A DNA stretch of 64,000 nt, from the NCBI RefSeq assembly GCF_019175365.1, contig NZ_CP059572.1, positions 6,758,001-6,822,000 on the forward strand, read 5' to 3'. The notes beneath the pieces were generated by a model. The model saw only the letters and a program-made list of their open reading frames with translations, was not told where the DNA came from and searched no databases. Position 1 is the stretch's first letter. Every line of letters starts with the position of its first letter. The stretch comes from Actinomadura graeca (GTDB taxonomy: Bacteria; Actinomycetota; Actinomycetes; Streptosporangiales; Streptosporangiaceae). Positions 17,722 through 26,130 of this stretch are shown piece by piece. The position numbers and the translations under genes are program-made.

Positions 17722-18636
17722 ATGCTCAGTCCCCTTCTGCTCGCGGCGGCCCGCAGTGACCGGATCCGCGGTGTGGTGACGACCGTCCCCCTGACCAGGG
17801 GGGTCGTCGACCGCTTCGTCGCCGGTGAGTCCCTGGACGATGCGATCGCCGTGGTCCGCGAGCTGTCCGGGGCCGGTCTCCGCACCTCGCTCGACCATCT
17901 GGGGGAGGACACCACCGACCGTGACCAGGCCGACGCCACGAGGGACGCCTACCTGGAACTCCTCGCGGCCCTCAGGGAGCAGGGGCTCGCGGAGGGCTCC
18001 GAGGCGTCGGTGAAGCTCTCGGCGCTCGGGCAGCGGCTTCCCGGCGATCTCGCGCTCGACAACGCGCGCGCCATCTGCGCGGCGGCCGGACGGGCGGGCA
18101 TGACCGTCACGCTCGACATGGAGGACCACACCACGGTCGACTCCACCCTCGACACCCTCGGCAAGCTCCGCGCCGACTTCCCCTGGGTCGGCGTCGCCGT
18201 CCAGGCGATGCTGCGCAGGAGCGAGGGCGACCTCCGGGACCTCGCCCACGAGGGCTCCCGGGTGCGGCTCGTCAAAGGCGCCTACGCCGAGCCGGGCTCG
18301 GTGGCGTTCCAGGGCAAGCCGGAGATCGACCGCGCCTACGTGCGGGGCCTGCGGATCCTCATGGAGGGCGCCGGATACCCCATGATCGGCAGCCACGACC
18401 CGCGCGTCATCGAGATCGCGCTCGCGCTGGCGGCGAGGACCTCGCGGTCGCCCGGCTCGTACGAGTTCCAGATGCTCTACGGGATCCGCGCCGCCGAGCA
18501 GCGGCGCCTGGCGGAGGCGCACCGGATGCGCGTGTACGTCCCGTACGGGGCCGACTGGTACGGGTACTTCATGCGGCGCCTGGCCGAGCGCCCCGCCAAC
18601 CTCGTGTTCTTTCTCCGTTCGTTCGTCTCTCGCTGA
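17722..18636 (+). CDS. pruB: Proline dehydrogenase
   Basis: A 304-aa FAD-dependent proline dehydrogenase, oxidising L-proline to 1-pyrroline-5-carboxylate. The single-function bacterial form is complete: TLDMEDH (about 132-138), RLVKGAYAE (about 190-198), and the C-terminal RVYVPYGADWYGYFMRRLAERPAN. ATG 17722 has GGAGG five bases upstream; the in-frame codon at 17710 is too early. It is 17 bases upstream of the P5C dehydrogenase gene and forms a two-gene operon, divergent from the PucR-type regulator. Confidence 0.95.
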   Translation: MLSPLLLAAARSDRIRGVVTTVPLTRGVVDRFVAGESLDDAIAVVRELSGAGLRTSLDHLGEDTTDRDQADATRDAYLELLAALREQGLAEGSEASVKLSALGQRLPGDLALDNARAICAAAGRAGMTVTLDMEDHTTVDSTLDTLGKLRADFPWVGVAVQAMLRRSEGDLRDLAHEGSRVRLVKGAYAEPGSVAFQGKPEIDRAYVRGLRILMEGAGYPMIGSHDPRVIEIALALAARTSRSPGSYEFQMLYGIRAAEQRRLAEAHRMRVYVPYGADWYGYFMRRLAERPANLVFFLRSFVSR

Positions 18637-18653
18637 CCAGGAGGGTCCCTGTC

Positions 18654-20285
18654 ATGGACGCCGTGACCAACGTTCCGACGCCGGTGAACGAGCCGGTGCG
18701 CGGCTATGCCCCCGGCAGCGCCGAGCGGGCCCGGCTGGAGGCCAGGCTCGCCGAGCTGACCGCGCGGGCGCCAGTCGACCTGCCCATGACGATCGGCGGG
18801 GAGCGGCGGCTGGGCGCCGGGGCGAAGGTCGCGGTCGTCCAGCCGCACCGGCACGCCTCGGTCCTCGGGACGTTCGGCACGGCCACCGAGGACGACGCCC
18901 GGGACGCGATCGGCGCCGCGCTGAAGGCGGCCCCGGCATGGCGGGCGCTGTCCCTGGACGACCGGGCCGCGGTCTTCCTGCGGGCCGCCGACCTGCTGTC
19001 CGGCCCGTGGCGGGAGACGCTGCTGGCCGCGACCATGCTCGGGCAGTCCAAGACCGTCCAGCAGGCGGAGATCGACAGCCCGTGCGAACTGGTCGACTTC
19101 TGGCGCTTCAACGTGCACTTCGCCCGGCGGATCGTCGCCGAGCAGCCGATCAGCAGCCCCGGCGTGTGGAACCGGTCCGACCACCGTCCGCTGGAGGGGT
19201 TCGTCTACGCGATCACCCCGTTCAACTTCACCGCCATCGCCGCGAACCTGCCGACCGCGCCCGCGCTCATGGGCAACGTGGTCGTGTGGAAGCCGTCGCC
19301 GACACAGACGTACTCGGCCGTCCTGCTCATGCGGCTTCTGGAGGAGGCCGGGCTCCCGCCGGGCGTCATCAACCTGGTCACCGGTGACGGGCTCGCGGTG
19401 TCCGACGTGGCGCTGGCGCACCCGGACCTGGCCGGGATCCACTTCACCGGCTCCACCGCGACGTTCCGGCACCTGTGGAAGACGGTCGGGAACAACATCG
19501 AGAAGTTCCGGTCCTACCCGCGGCTCGTGGGCGAGACGGGCGGCAAGGACTTCATCGTCGCGCACCCGTCCGCCGACCCCGGGATCCTGAAGACCGCCCT
19601 GGTCAGGGGCGCCTTCGAGTACCAGGGGCAGAAGTGCTCGGCCGCGTCCCGCGCCTACGTCCCGCGGTCGCTCTGGGACGGCGGCCTGAAGGAGGCGCTC
19701 GCTGCCGAGGCCGACGGGCTGACCATGGGCGACGTGGCCGACCTGTCCAACTTCATGGGCGCGCTGATCGACGAGCGGGCGTTCGCGAAGAGCAAGGCGG
19801 CGATCGACCGGGCGAAGGGCGACCCGTCCGTCGAGATCGTCGCCGGCGGGACCTACGACGACTCGGTGGGCTACTTCGTCCGGCCGACCGTCCTGGTCTC
19901 CGACGACCCGGACAACGAGATCTTCCGCACCGAGTACTTCGGCCCGATCCTCGGCGTCCACGTGTACGAGGACGACCGCTACGAGGAGATGCTCGCCCAG
20001 ATGGAGGCGGTGTCGGAGTACGCGCTGACCGGCGCGATCATCGCCGACGACCGGGCGGCCGTGGCCCATGCCGCCGAGGTGCTCCGCTACGCCGCCGGGA
20101 ACTTCTACGTCAACGACAAGCCCACCGGGGCGGTCGTGGGGCAGCAGCCGTTCGGCGGCGCGCGCGCGTCCGGCACCAACGACAAGGCCGGGTCCGTCTT
20201 CAACCTCCTCCGGTGGACGTCGCCGCGCTCCATCAAGGAGACGTTCGTGCCGCCGACCGACTACCGCTACCCCCACATGGGCTGA
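18654..20285 (+). CDS. pruA: L-glutamate gamma-semialdehyde dehydrogenase (P5CDH)
   Basis: A 543-aa NAD-dependent aldehyde dehydrogenase that turns glutamate semialdehyde (from P5C) into glutamate, completing proline breakdown. Catalytic Cys328 lies in YQGQKCSAASR and general-base Glu294 in LVGETGGKD; ITPFNFTAIAAN and FHFTGSTA-like (IHFTGSTATF) match the P5CDH branch. AGGAGG precedes ATG 18654. Length is normal for the family. Confidence 0.97.
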   Translation: MDAVTNVPTPVNEPVRGYAPGSAERARLEARLAELTARAPVDLPMTIGGERRLGAGAKVAVVQPHRHASVLGTFGTATEDDARDAIGAALKAAPAWRALSLDDRAAVFLRAADLLSGPWRETLLAATMLGQSKTVQQAEIDSPCELVDFWRFNVHFARRIVAEQPISSPGVWNRSDHRPLEGFVYAITPFNFTAIAANLPTAPALMGNVVVWKPSPTQTYSAVLLMRLLEEAGLPPGVINLVTGDGLAVSDVALAHPDLAGIHFTGSTATFRHLWKTVGNNIEKFRSYPRLVGETGGKDFIVAHPSADPGILKTALVRGAFEYQGQKCSAASRAYVPRSLWDGGLKEALAAEADGLTMGDVADLSNFMGALIDERAFAKSKAAIDRAKGDPSVEIVAGGTYDDSVGYFVRPTVLVSDDPDNEIFRTEYFGPILGVHVYEDDRYEEMLAQMEAVSEYALTGAIIADDRAAVAHAAEVLRYAAGNFYVNDKPTGAVVGQQPFGGARASGTNDKAGSVFNLLRWTSPRSIKETFVPPTDYRYPHMG

Positions 20286-20345
20286 CCGGCGGCCCGCTCC
20301 GCAAAGCCCGGTTCACGCCCCAGCCGCGCCGGGTTCCCGACCGGT

Positions 20346-20374
20346 TTGCGCAAGCCCCAGGCGCCCCATAGAGT
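20346..20374 (+). promoter_or_regulatory. Promoter of second initiator tRNA gene
   Basis: TTGCGC (20346-20351), 17-base spacer, TAGAGT (20369-20374); transcription would start about five bases before the tRNA. The -10 and leader match copy 1; the -35 region does not. Confidence 0.7.
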
Positions 20375-20385
20375 TGGGACATCGC

Positions 20386-20459
20386 CGCGGGGTGGAGCAG
20401 TTCGGTAGCTCGCTGGGCTCATAACCCAGAGGTCGCAGGTTCAAATCCTGCCCCCGCTA
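20386..20459 (+). tRNA. Initiator tRNA-fMet (CAT), copy 2
   Basis: Identical in all 74 bases to the copy at 9227-9300, including the mispaired C1/T72 end and the GGG/CCC anticodon stem. The 18 bases upstream also match except for one position (G20384 against A9225). Here a clear terminator follows. Confidence 0.97.
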
Positions 20460-20469
20460 CCACGCAAGA

Positions 20470-20504
20470 GGGCCCTGTTCTCGTCATCGAGGACCGGGCC
20501 TTTT
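20470..20504 (+). terminator. Intrinsic terminator of tRNA-fMet copy 2
   Basis: GGCCC...TTCTCG / CGAGGA...GGGCC forms an interrupted stem of about 11 bp around a short loop, followed by TTTT at 20501-20504. Confidence 0.8.
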
Positions 20505-20631
20505 GATCGTCCACCCCATATGGCGACTCGGTCAGTTTCGGGTCACTTTTCCCGGCAACCGGCGCCGGTCGGTCATATCCGGCTCCGCGATGGACCACGA
20601 TCGGTGCATCGGACGGACCGGGAGGGCGGCT

Positions 20632-21324
20632 GTGAGTTGGGCGAACGGGCGGCTGTGCGGGTTCGACGTCGAGACCACCGGCGCTGATCCGGAACAGGCC
20701 AGGATCGTCTCCGCCACGGTCGTGCTGGTCGGCGCCGGACGTCCGACGCACACCTTCCGCCTGCTGGTCGACCCGGGCGTCGAGATCCCGGCCGCGTCGA
20801 CCGCGGTGCACGGCATCACCAACGAGCGGGCCCGGGCCGAGGGGCGCGCGCCCGCCGACGCGTTAGCCGAGATCACGCGGCTCCTGCGCACGACGTGGGA
20901 GCGCGGCGTCCCGGTGGTGGCCTTCAACGGCTCCTACGACCTCACCGTCCTCGACCGCGAACTGGGCAGGCACCTGGGCGCCGGCGTCACCGTCACCGGC
21001 CCGGTCGTGGACCCGCACATCATCGACCGGGCGCTGGACCGCCGCCGCGGCAAGCGGACACTGGAGGAGACCTGCCGCCACTACCGGGTGCGGCTCGACG
21101 GCGCGCACGACGCCACCGAGGACGCCCTCGCCGCCGCCCGGCTCGCCTGGCGGCTCGCCCGCCACTACGTCGCACAGGTCGGCGAGCCGCCCCTGGCGGA
21201 ACTGCACGACAGGCAAGTGGAATGGTCCCGGCAGTGGGCCGACTCGCTCAACCAGTACTGGCGATCACAGGGCAGGGACCACACCATCGACGGAACATGG
21301 CCGGTCCGTCCCCGCCGAGCCTGA
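20632..21324 (+). CDS. DEDDh 3'-5' exonuclease (DnaQ-like)
   Basis: A 230-aa single-domain exonuclease of the DnaQ/RNase T fold. Exo I is GFDVETTG (Asp12, Glu14), exo II NGSYDLTVLDREL, exo III HDATEDALAAA with the His and final Asp. It would degrade single-stranded DNA or RNA from the 3' end using two metal ions. GTG 20632 has GGAGG seven bases upstream; the ATG at 20590 has none. A hypothetical PD-(D/E)XK protein follows 35 bases later on the same strand. No polymerase domain is present, so it is a stand-alone proofreader-like or trimming enzyme. Confidence 0.9.
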   Translation: MSWANGRLCGFDVETTGADPEQARIVSATVVLVGAGRPTHTFRLLVDPGVEIPAASTAVHGITNERARAEGRAPADALAEITRLLRTTWERGVPVVAFNGSYDLTVLDRELGRHLGAGVTVTGPVVDPHIIDRALDRRRGKRTLEETCRHYRVRLDGAHDATEDALAAARLAWRLARHYVAQVGEPPLAELHDRQVEWSRQWADSLNQYWRSQGRDHTIDGTWPVRPRRA

Positions 21325-21359
21325 AAGGCTGTCGGCAGAATTCGAGGACAGGGGCATCG

Positions 21360-22418
21360 ATGGTGGGGATCTGGCGCGAAACCGCCGACGGCCTCGTGGC
21401 GTTGCAGGCCGAGCCGTTCGAGCGGGAGCGGGTCCTGCACGACAGCATCGAGCGCGGAGCGGCGATGCTCCCGCTTCCCGGCCAGCCGACGCTGGTGATC
21501 CTCGGGCGGGAGGTGCAACTCGGCCACGGATCCGCCGACCTGATCGCGGTGGAGGCCGAGACGGGACGGCCCGTGGTGATCGAGGTGAAGCTCGCCTCCA
21601 ACGCCGACCGCAGGCAGGTGTTCACCCAGACGCTCGGCTACGCCTCCGCACTGTTCGGTTTGACGGCCGAGACCTTCGACCGTCTCATGCGTCCCCACCT
21701 GGCTCGACGCGGCCACGCGTCGATCTCCGAGGCGGTCGCCGCCGAGGTCGGCGACGGCTCGGCCGCCCCAGAGTCGTTCGACGCCATGATGACCGAAGCG
21801 CTGGAGGGAGGACGGATCCGCTGCGTGGTGGTCCTGGACGCCGCGCCCGCCGACCTGATCGAGCTCACCGGCTTCCTCCAGGCCGTCACCAACGACCGCC
21901 TCGACATCGACCTGGTGACCGTGACCGCCTACACCCTCCAGGGCGTCCGGGTACTGGTGCCCCAGCTGGTCGAGCCCCAGCGCGTGACGAGCCCACCGCC
22001 GCCGCCGCCGACCCGCCGGGACGCCAGGCCGATACCCGGCGCGCAGTCCTTCGCCGACGGCATCGACGGATCCGGCCCCGCGCACCGGGAACCGCTGCGG
22101 CGGCTGCTGGACTGGGCTCAGGCTCTGGAGGCCGAGGGCCTGGCCACCCTCTTCACCACCATCGGCAAGGGACGCTGGGTCCTCAATCCGCGGCTTCCCG
22201 GGCAGGAGCGGGGGCTGGTCACCATCTGGAACGACGGCGGCGCCTCACTCAGCCCGCAGCGGTCGGTCCTCCAGGCCGAGGCGCCCCGGACGCTGGCCGT
22301 CCTCGACCAGCGGCTCCCGGGCCGGATCCGGCAGAACGGCCACCTCACCTGCCCGCTCGGCGACGACGTCCTCAACCTGTTCACCGACGCCTACCGGGAG
22401 GCCGCCGCACCGCGGTAG
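21360..22418 (+). CDS. PD-(D/E)XK-fold protein (DUF91/NucS-like N-terminal domain)
   Basis: A 352-aa protein. The N-terminal half has the PD-(D/E)XK nuclease core: Asp60 in HGSADLIAVE, then Glu75-x-Lys77 in PVVIEVKLAS and a following QTLGYAS helix, the pattern of DUF91/NucS-type enzymes. A Pro-rich linker (about 220-228) separates a C-terminal domain of unknown type (LNPRLPGQERGLVTIWNDGG). ATG 21360 has AGGGG upstream. The exonuclease 35 bases upstream may act with it. Substrate and role unknown; repair or defence are possible. Confidence 0.75.
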   Translation: MVGIWRETADGLVALQAEPFERERVLHDSIERGAAMLPLPGQPTLVILGREVQLGHGSADLIAVEAETGRPVVIEVKLASNADRRQVFTQTLGYASALFGLTAETFDRLMRPHLARRGHASISEAVAAEVGDGSAAPESFDAMMTEALEGGRIRCVVVLDAAPADLIELTGFLQAVTNDRLDIDLVTVTAYTLQGVRVLVPQLVEPQRVTSPPPPPPTRRDARPIPGAQSFADGIDGSGPAHREPLRRLLDWAQALEAEGLATLFTTIGKGRWVLNPRLPGQERGLVTIWNDGGASLSPQRSVLQAEAPRTLAVLDQRLPGRIRQNGHLTCPLGDDVLNLFTDAYREAAAPR

Positions 22419-22442
22419 CGCCGCCCCGCGATCTCGACACAA

Positions 22443-22460
22443 TTTATCTGCGCAGGCAAA
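22443..22460 (+). promoter_or_regulatory. Imperfect palindrome upstream of marR-type gene
   Basis: TTTATCTG-CG-CAGGCAAA has 8-base arms matching at 6 positions, 45 bases before the MarR-family start. MarR proteins bind such sites in their own promoters. TAGCGT (22494-22499) is a likely -10 for a leaderless mRNA. Confidence 0.45.
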
Positions 22461-22505
22461 TACTTTGGGTTGGTCGCGGGCGCCCGATCCGGATAGCGTG
22501 CGGCC

Positions 22506-22994
22506 ATGGCGACCGACGGTCTGCGCGACCTGGAGCAGGAGGCGTGGCGTGGGTTCCTGCTGGCCCACGACCGGCTCTGGCGCGAGATGGAGGCGGGTCT
22601 CGCCCCGCTGAACGTGAGCATGGCCGAGTACAGCGTCCTGAACCTGCTGCACGAGGCCGGGCCGAACGGCATGCGCATGTCCGAGCTCGCCCAGCGCAGG
22701 CTGATGTCCAGCGGCGGGTTCACCCGCCTCGCCGACCGTCTCCAAAGCCGCGGCCTGATCGAACGGCGGCGGTCGGCCACCGACGGCCGCGGCTTCGACG
22801 CGACCCTGACGAGCAGCGGACGCGCGCTGATACGCAGGGCGCGGCGCCGGCATCACAGCGACCTGCGCGCGCACTTCTTCAGCCGGCTGGACGAGGACCA
22901 CCTCCGCGGCCTCGCCGAGATCTGGTCCCTCCTCAACGCCGACCCCGAAACCGACCACGACGCGACGCCCGACGGCGGACCGGCGTCCGAGTGA
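22506..22994 (+). CDS. MarR-family transcriptional regulator
   Basis: A 162-aa winged-helix regulator. The DNA-binding core runs about 40-105: MRMSELAQRRLMSSGGFTRLADRLQSRG is the recognition region and RRRSATDGRGFDATLT the wing. ATG 22506 is six bases behind TAGCGT. The gene it controls is not obvious: the next plus-strand genes are remote and the downstream methyltransferases are on the other strand. Autoregulation through the palindrome at 22443-22460 is plausible. Confidence 0.88.
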   Translation: MATDGLRDLEQEAWRGFLLAHDRLWREMEAGLAPLNVSMAEYSVLNLLHEAGPNGMRMSELAQRRLMSSGGFTRLADRLQSRGLIERRRSATDGRGFDATLTSSGRALIRRARRRHHSDLRAHFFSRLDEDHLRGLAEIWSLLNADPETDHDATPDGGPASE

Positions 22995-23219
22995 ACCCCT
23001 GACCGGACGACGGGGCAGCCCGCGCCAGCCGGTCGCGGACACGAGCCCGAGCACCCGTACGACTTCGTCCTTGCCCATCCCGAAGCCGGACAGCCCACGG
23101 CGCTCGTGACCTGGAGCCTGCAGCGACACCCGCTCGGCGGCGCCCCCCAGGTCCGGGTCCAGGTGAGCGCCCCGCCAGACCGGGCAGCGGCCCCGCGTCG
23201 TGATTGCGATGGTGGTCAT
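22995..23219 (-). pseudogene. Coding-like remnant antisense to the marR-type 3' flank
   Basis: The 343-base gap 22995-23337 has no plus-strand gene. On the minus strand, a frame from ATG 23219 reads MTTIAITTRGRCPVW and then GKDEVVRVLGLVSATGW with strong third-position G/C, unlike noise. The frame stays open into the MarR gene (formal stop at 22245), so the native 3' end appears lost. It lies downstream of the methyltransferase at 23338 on the same strand and may be the remains of a partner gene. Family not recognised. Confidence 0.35.
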
Positions 23220-23337
23220 GGCGCAGAGAACCCGGCGGAGGACGCCATGAGCCGACGCGGGGGGCTGTGCCGGACGGCCGCACGGCACCGGGCTCCTTTC
23301 AGGCGTCCGGGTGGTGCGGGAGCGGCGCCGGGGGTTG

Positions 23338-24135
23338 TCAGGGGCGGGTGAAGTACTGGCCTTCGGGGGTGATGCGGACTTTCAGCCCGTCGGCCGCGCC
23401 GTCGGGGATCTGCCGCAGCTGCGTGGCAGGGAGCCGCTGCCCGCGCAGTGGCATGAACCAGGCGCCCTCACCGGCGGCGTGCCCGGCGGCGACCTGCCCG
23501 CCGCCCCCGCCGCTGTCGTTGTCGGTGACGTCCAGGACCAGCAGGACTCCTCCGGCGTGCTCGCCGCTGTAGGGGACGACGATCCGGCCGCCGTCGCGGG
23601 TCTGTTGCACCCAGGCGTAGGGGATGGTGTGGGCCGAGGCGGTGACGATGACCCGGTCGAAGGGGGCCTGCCCGGGGGCGCCGTGGCTGCCGTCGCCGGT
23701 GATGACCTGGACCCGGCCGTCGAACCCGGCGCGGTCCAGCGTGGCGCGCGCCTGGGCGGCCAGGACGGGGTCGATCTCCACGCTCGTCACCGCCGCGCCG
23801 GCGTCGGCCAGGACGGCGGCGTTCCAGCCGGTGCCGGTGCCGATCTCCAGCACCTTCATGCCCGGTTCCAGGGCCAGGGCCTCCAGCATCTGCTCCATCA
23901 GCCATGGCGCGGTCGAAGAGGAGGTGGAGTAGGGGATGGCCCACCGGCCGGGACTGCCGTCCTCCACCTGGACGGTGACGGCGTCGTCGGCGTCGACGAA
24001 CTGCTGCCAGCGGGCCGGATCCTCGGCGCGGTCCAGCGGCGCCAGCGGCTCACCCGCGCGGTCGCGCACCCAGATCACATCCGGGACGAACAGCCGCCGG
24101 GGGACGCGGTCTAAAAGTTTCCCGACCCGCTGCAC
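23338..24135 (-). CDS. Class I SAM-dependent methyltransferase (PCMT-like)
   Basis: A 265-aa protein related to protein-L-isoaspartate O-methyltransferase. Motif I is VLEIGTGTGWNAAVL; the acidic motif is VTSVEIDP; FDRVIVTASAHTIPYAWVQQ and GGRIVVPY follow the family order, and VPRRLFVPD marks the N-terminus. The part before it is shorter than usual by about 20 residues. GTG 24135 (or 24144) overlaps the end of the 40-aa gene. In actinomycetes such proteins modify peptides as well as damaged proteins; a RiPP role is possible but no precursor was recognised. Confidence 0.8.
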   Translation of the reverse strand: MQRVGKLLDRVPRRLFVPDVIWVRDRAGEPLAPLDRAEDPARWQQFVDADDAVTVQVEDGSPGRWAIPYSTSSSTAPWLMEQMLEALALEPGMKVLEIGTGTGWNAAVLADAGAAVTSVEIDPVLAAQARATLDRAGFDGRVQVITGDGSHGAPGQAPFDRVIVTASAHTIPYAWVQQTRDGGRIVVPYSGEHAGGVLLVLDVTDNDSGGGGGQVAAGHAAGEGAWFMPLRGQRLPATQLRQIPDGAADGLKVRITPEGQYFTRP

Positions 24136-24233
24136 ACCCCGCACGTGACGTCCTCCTTGCCGTCCTGCCATCCGGGCACCTTGCCCGACCCGCCGCAGGC
24201 CGGGAACGAGACCTGCTTTGAGTGTTTGCCCAT
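24111..24233 (-). CDS. 40-aa DnaJ-zinc-finger-like small protein
   Basis: A 40-codon ORF from ATG 24233 to TAG at 24111-24113. It has two CxxCxGxG-type halves as in DnaJ zinc fingers: FPACGGSGK (about 10-18) and CGVCSGSG (about 31-38). The first Cys of the first knuckle is Phe (codon TTC), so only three Cys remain, which may weaken metal binding or require dimerisation. Its 3' end overlaps the methyltransferase start. Small actinomycete proteins of this type are known but of unknown role. Confidence 0.6.
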   Translation of the reverse strand: MGKHSKQVSFPACGGSGKVPGWQDGKEDVTCGVCSGSGNF

Positions 24234-24439
24234 GGCACCAGGGTGTCCCCGCGAGCGGCCGGGCGCCAGCAGCTCACCGGTTCTGAACCGGAACGGACAG
24301 GGACTTCTTTCCCCCGCTCGTGCCGGGACGAGGGCGTCAGCCGAGCGCGCATGCGGCGCAGGCACCGGCCCGGCACCCGGCCCAGACGGTAGCGGCGGCT
24401 GCCCATGCGGGCGGTGGCTTCGCGCGGGTTGTGGGCGGC

Positions 24440-25285
24440 CTACACGGCCGCGGCGGGTTTGCGGGCCAGGCCGCCGTAGGCTTCGACGTCGGGGGGCGGG
24501 CCGGTGTCGGGGCGCCAGTGCGAGACCGGGACCAGGCCGGGCTCGACCAGTTCCAGCCCGGCGAAGAAGCCGCGGAGCTCCTGCAGTGAGCGCAGGTGGT
24601 ACGGCTGGGTGCCGCTGTTGTTGTAGACGTCGATGGAGCCGGGCGGCTGGACGTCGGCGCCGTCCCACAAAGCCAGGTAACTGCCGGCGGGGACCTCCTG
24701 CATCATCCTGCCGACCACGTCGTGGACCTCTTCTGTGCCGGGCAGGAAGCCCAGCACGCCCATGAACAGCACGCCGATCGGCTCCTCGAAGCTCAAGTGC
24801 TCGCGAGCCTGGTCCAGGATGGGGCCGGGCATCCGCAGGTCGGCGGGGATGTAGTGGGTCCTGCCCTGCGAGGTGAGGTTGGTCAAAAGGGCGCGGGAGT
24901 GGACCAGCACCAGCGGGTCGTTGTCGACGTAGACCACCCGGGAGTCGGGCGCGGCCCGCTGGGCGACCTCGTGGGTGTTGTCGGCCGTGGGCAGCCCGGC
25001 GCCGACGTCGAGGAACTGCCGCACCCCGGCCTCGGCCGCCAGGTACCGCACGACCCGCTGCAGGAAGGACCGGCCCTGGCGGGCCAGGTCCCTGATGGGA
25101 GGGTAGGCCGCGGCGTACTGCTCGGCGGCCGTCCGGTCGGCCGGGTAGTTGTCCTTGCCGCCCAGCAGGTAGTTCCAGATCCGGGCCGCATGCGGCACGC
25201 CCCCTGCCGCGAACTCCGTCGTCCGAACAAGATCGGACTTTCCTCGCGGAACCGAGCATCCGCAGGGTCCCCGTGCGCGAATCAC
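24440..25285 (-). CDS. DUF574-type SAM-dependent methyltransferase
   Basis: An S-adenosylmethionine methyltransferase of the actinomycete DUF574 (Methyltransf_19) family, about 281 aa. ARIWNYLLGGKDNYPADR is the family signature; FLDVGAGLPTADNTHEVA is the SAM-binding loop, VVYVDNDPLV the acidic step, and GVLFMGVLGF the following strand. The start is uncertain: GTG 25285 and TTG 25318 are both in frame and neither has a clear ribosome site. The family is large in filamentous actinomycetes and its substrates are unknown. Confidence 0.88.
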   Translation of the reverse strand: MIRARGPCGCSVPRGKSDLVRTTEFAAGGVPHAARIWNYLLGGKDNYPADRTAAEQYAAAYPPIRDLARQGRSFLQRVVRYLAAEAGVRQFLDVGAGLPTADNTHEVAQRAAPDSRVVYVDNDPLVLVHSRALLTNLTSQGRTHYIPADLRMPGPILDQAREHLSFEEPIGVLFMGVLGFLPGTEEVHDVVGRMMQEVPAGSYLALWDGADVQPPGSIDVYNNSGTQPYHLRSLQELRGFFAGLELVEPGLVPVSHWRPDTGPPPDVEAYGGLARKPAAAV

Positions 25286-25340
25286 CTGCGTAGTCCGCGC
25301 GGGCCACTGATCGATCAAGGTCTACCTGAGAGGAGATCAG

Positions 25341-25958
25341 ATGCGACGACGATTCGGCGCCGTCCTCGTGCTGCTGACCGCGGTGCTCGGAGGTCTGCTG
25401 ACCGGAGCAGGCGCCGCCCAGGCTTCCGACCCCGTGTGCAGGCCGACGTTGACCGGCACACCCGAAGTCATCTGCACCGTCCCTGCGGATACCGACGGTC
25501 GGAGGATCGACTTCATCCAATGGACGAGGGACGGTGCCTCCCTTCCCCAGTTCGACGACATCCGGCAGATCCTGGTGGGTTGCACACCCGGCCAGACGTT
25601 CGTGATCGGGGTGACGATCGGCTTCATCGACGACGTCGAGCAGAGCACGGGAAGCGATCGGGTCAGGTGCCCGGGCAGCACGGCGCCGCCCCCGGAGATC
25701 ACCGCGTTCAGCTGTGACCAGGCCGGCTCGGAGTACTACCGCCACTTCGACTGCTATCTGTCCTGGACCGGCGGCACCGACCCGACCCAGGTCCAGATCA
25801 GCTCGAACACCAACATGGGCCGCCGGACCAACCACTACGACCAGGACTACGTCACCTTCCAGGGCACCTGCCGAGGCGTCAACAACCCCTACGTCTCGGT
25901 AACCGTCTTCGACGCCGTCGGCCGCCGCGCCGACGCCTCCCTGTCCGCCTTCTGCTGA
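25341..25958 (+). CDS. Secreted hypothetical protein
   Basis: A 205-aa protein with a Sec signal peptide (MRRRFGAVLVLLTAVLGGLL, cleavage near AQA-SD at about residue 29). The mature part has six or more Cys (VCRP, VICT, VGCT, VRCP, FSCDQ, DCYLSW, GTCRG, FC at the end), consistent with disulphides, and Gly/Thr-rich beta-type sequence. AGGAG precedes ATG 25341. It is followed by a perfect 12-bp terminator hairpin. No domain recognised. Confidence 0.75.
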   Translation: MRRRFGAVLVLLTAVLGGLLTGAGAAQASDPVCRPTLTGTPEVICTVPADTDGRRIDFIQWTRDGASLPQFDDIRQILVGCTPGQTFVIGVTIGFIDDVEQSTGSDRVRCPGSTAPPPEITAFSCDQAGSEYYRHFDCYLSWTGGTDPTQVQISSNTNMGRRTNHYDQDYVTFQGTCRGVNNPYVSVTVFDAVGRRADASLSAFC

Positions 25959-25968
25959 CCGAACACCG

Positions 25969-26002
25969 GCCCCGCCTCCGTCCCCACTGCCGGAGGCGGG
26001 GC
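25969..26002 (+). terminator. Terminator of secreted-protein gene
   Basis: GCCCCGCCTCCG (25969-25980), a 10-base loop and its exact complement at 25991-26002 give a 12-bp GC stem 11 bases after the stop; no T run follows, as is common in actinomycetes. Confidence 0.75.
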
Positions 26003-26130
26003 ACTCCACGCCGCTCCGCCAGGTCCGGACGGCTTTACGCGGCCTCGCTGTCATCCCGGGAGATTCTGATCGGACCTCGCTGACCTGCACTGATACCCGG
26101 CAGGTTCCGGTTCGTACGGTCCTGACCGCG

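Noticed and set aside
24320..25717. Plus-strand open frames antisense to the DUF574 methyltransferase
   Set aside because: Shadows of a well-supported gene; composition is that of reversed codons.
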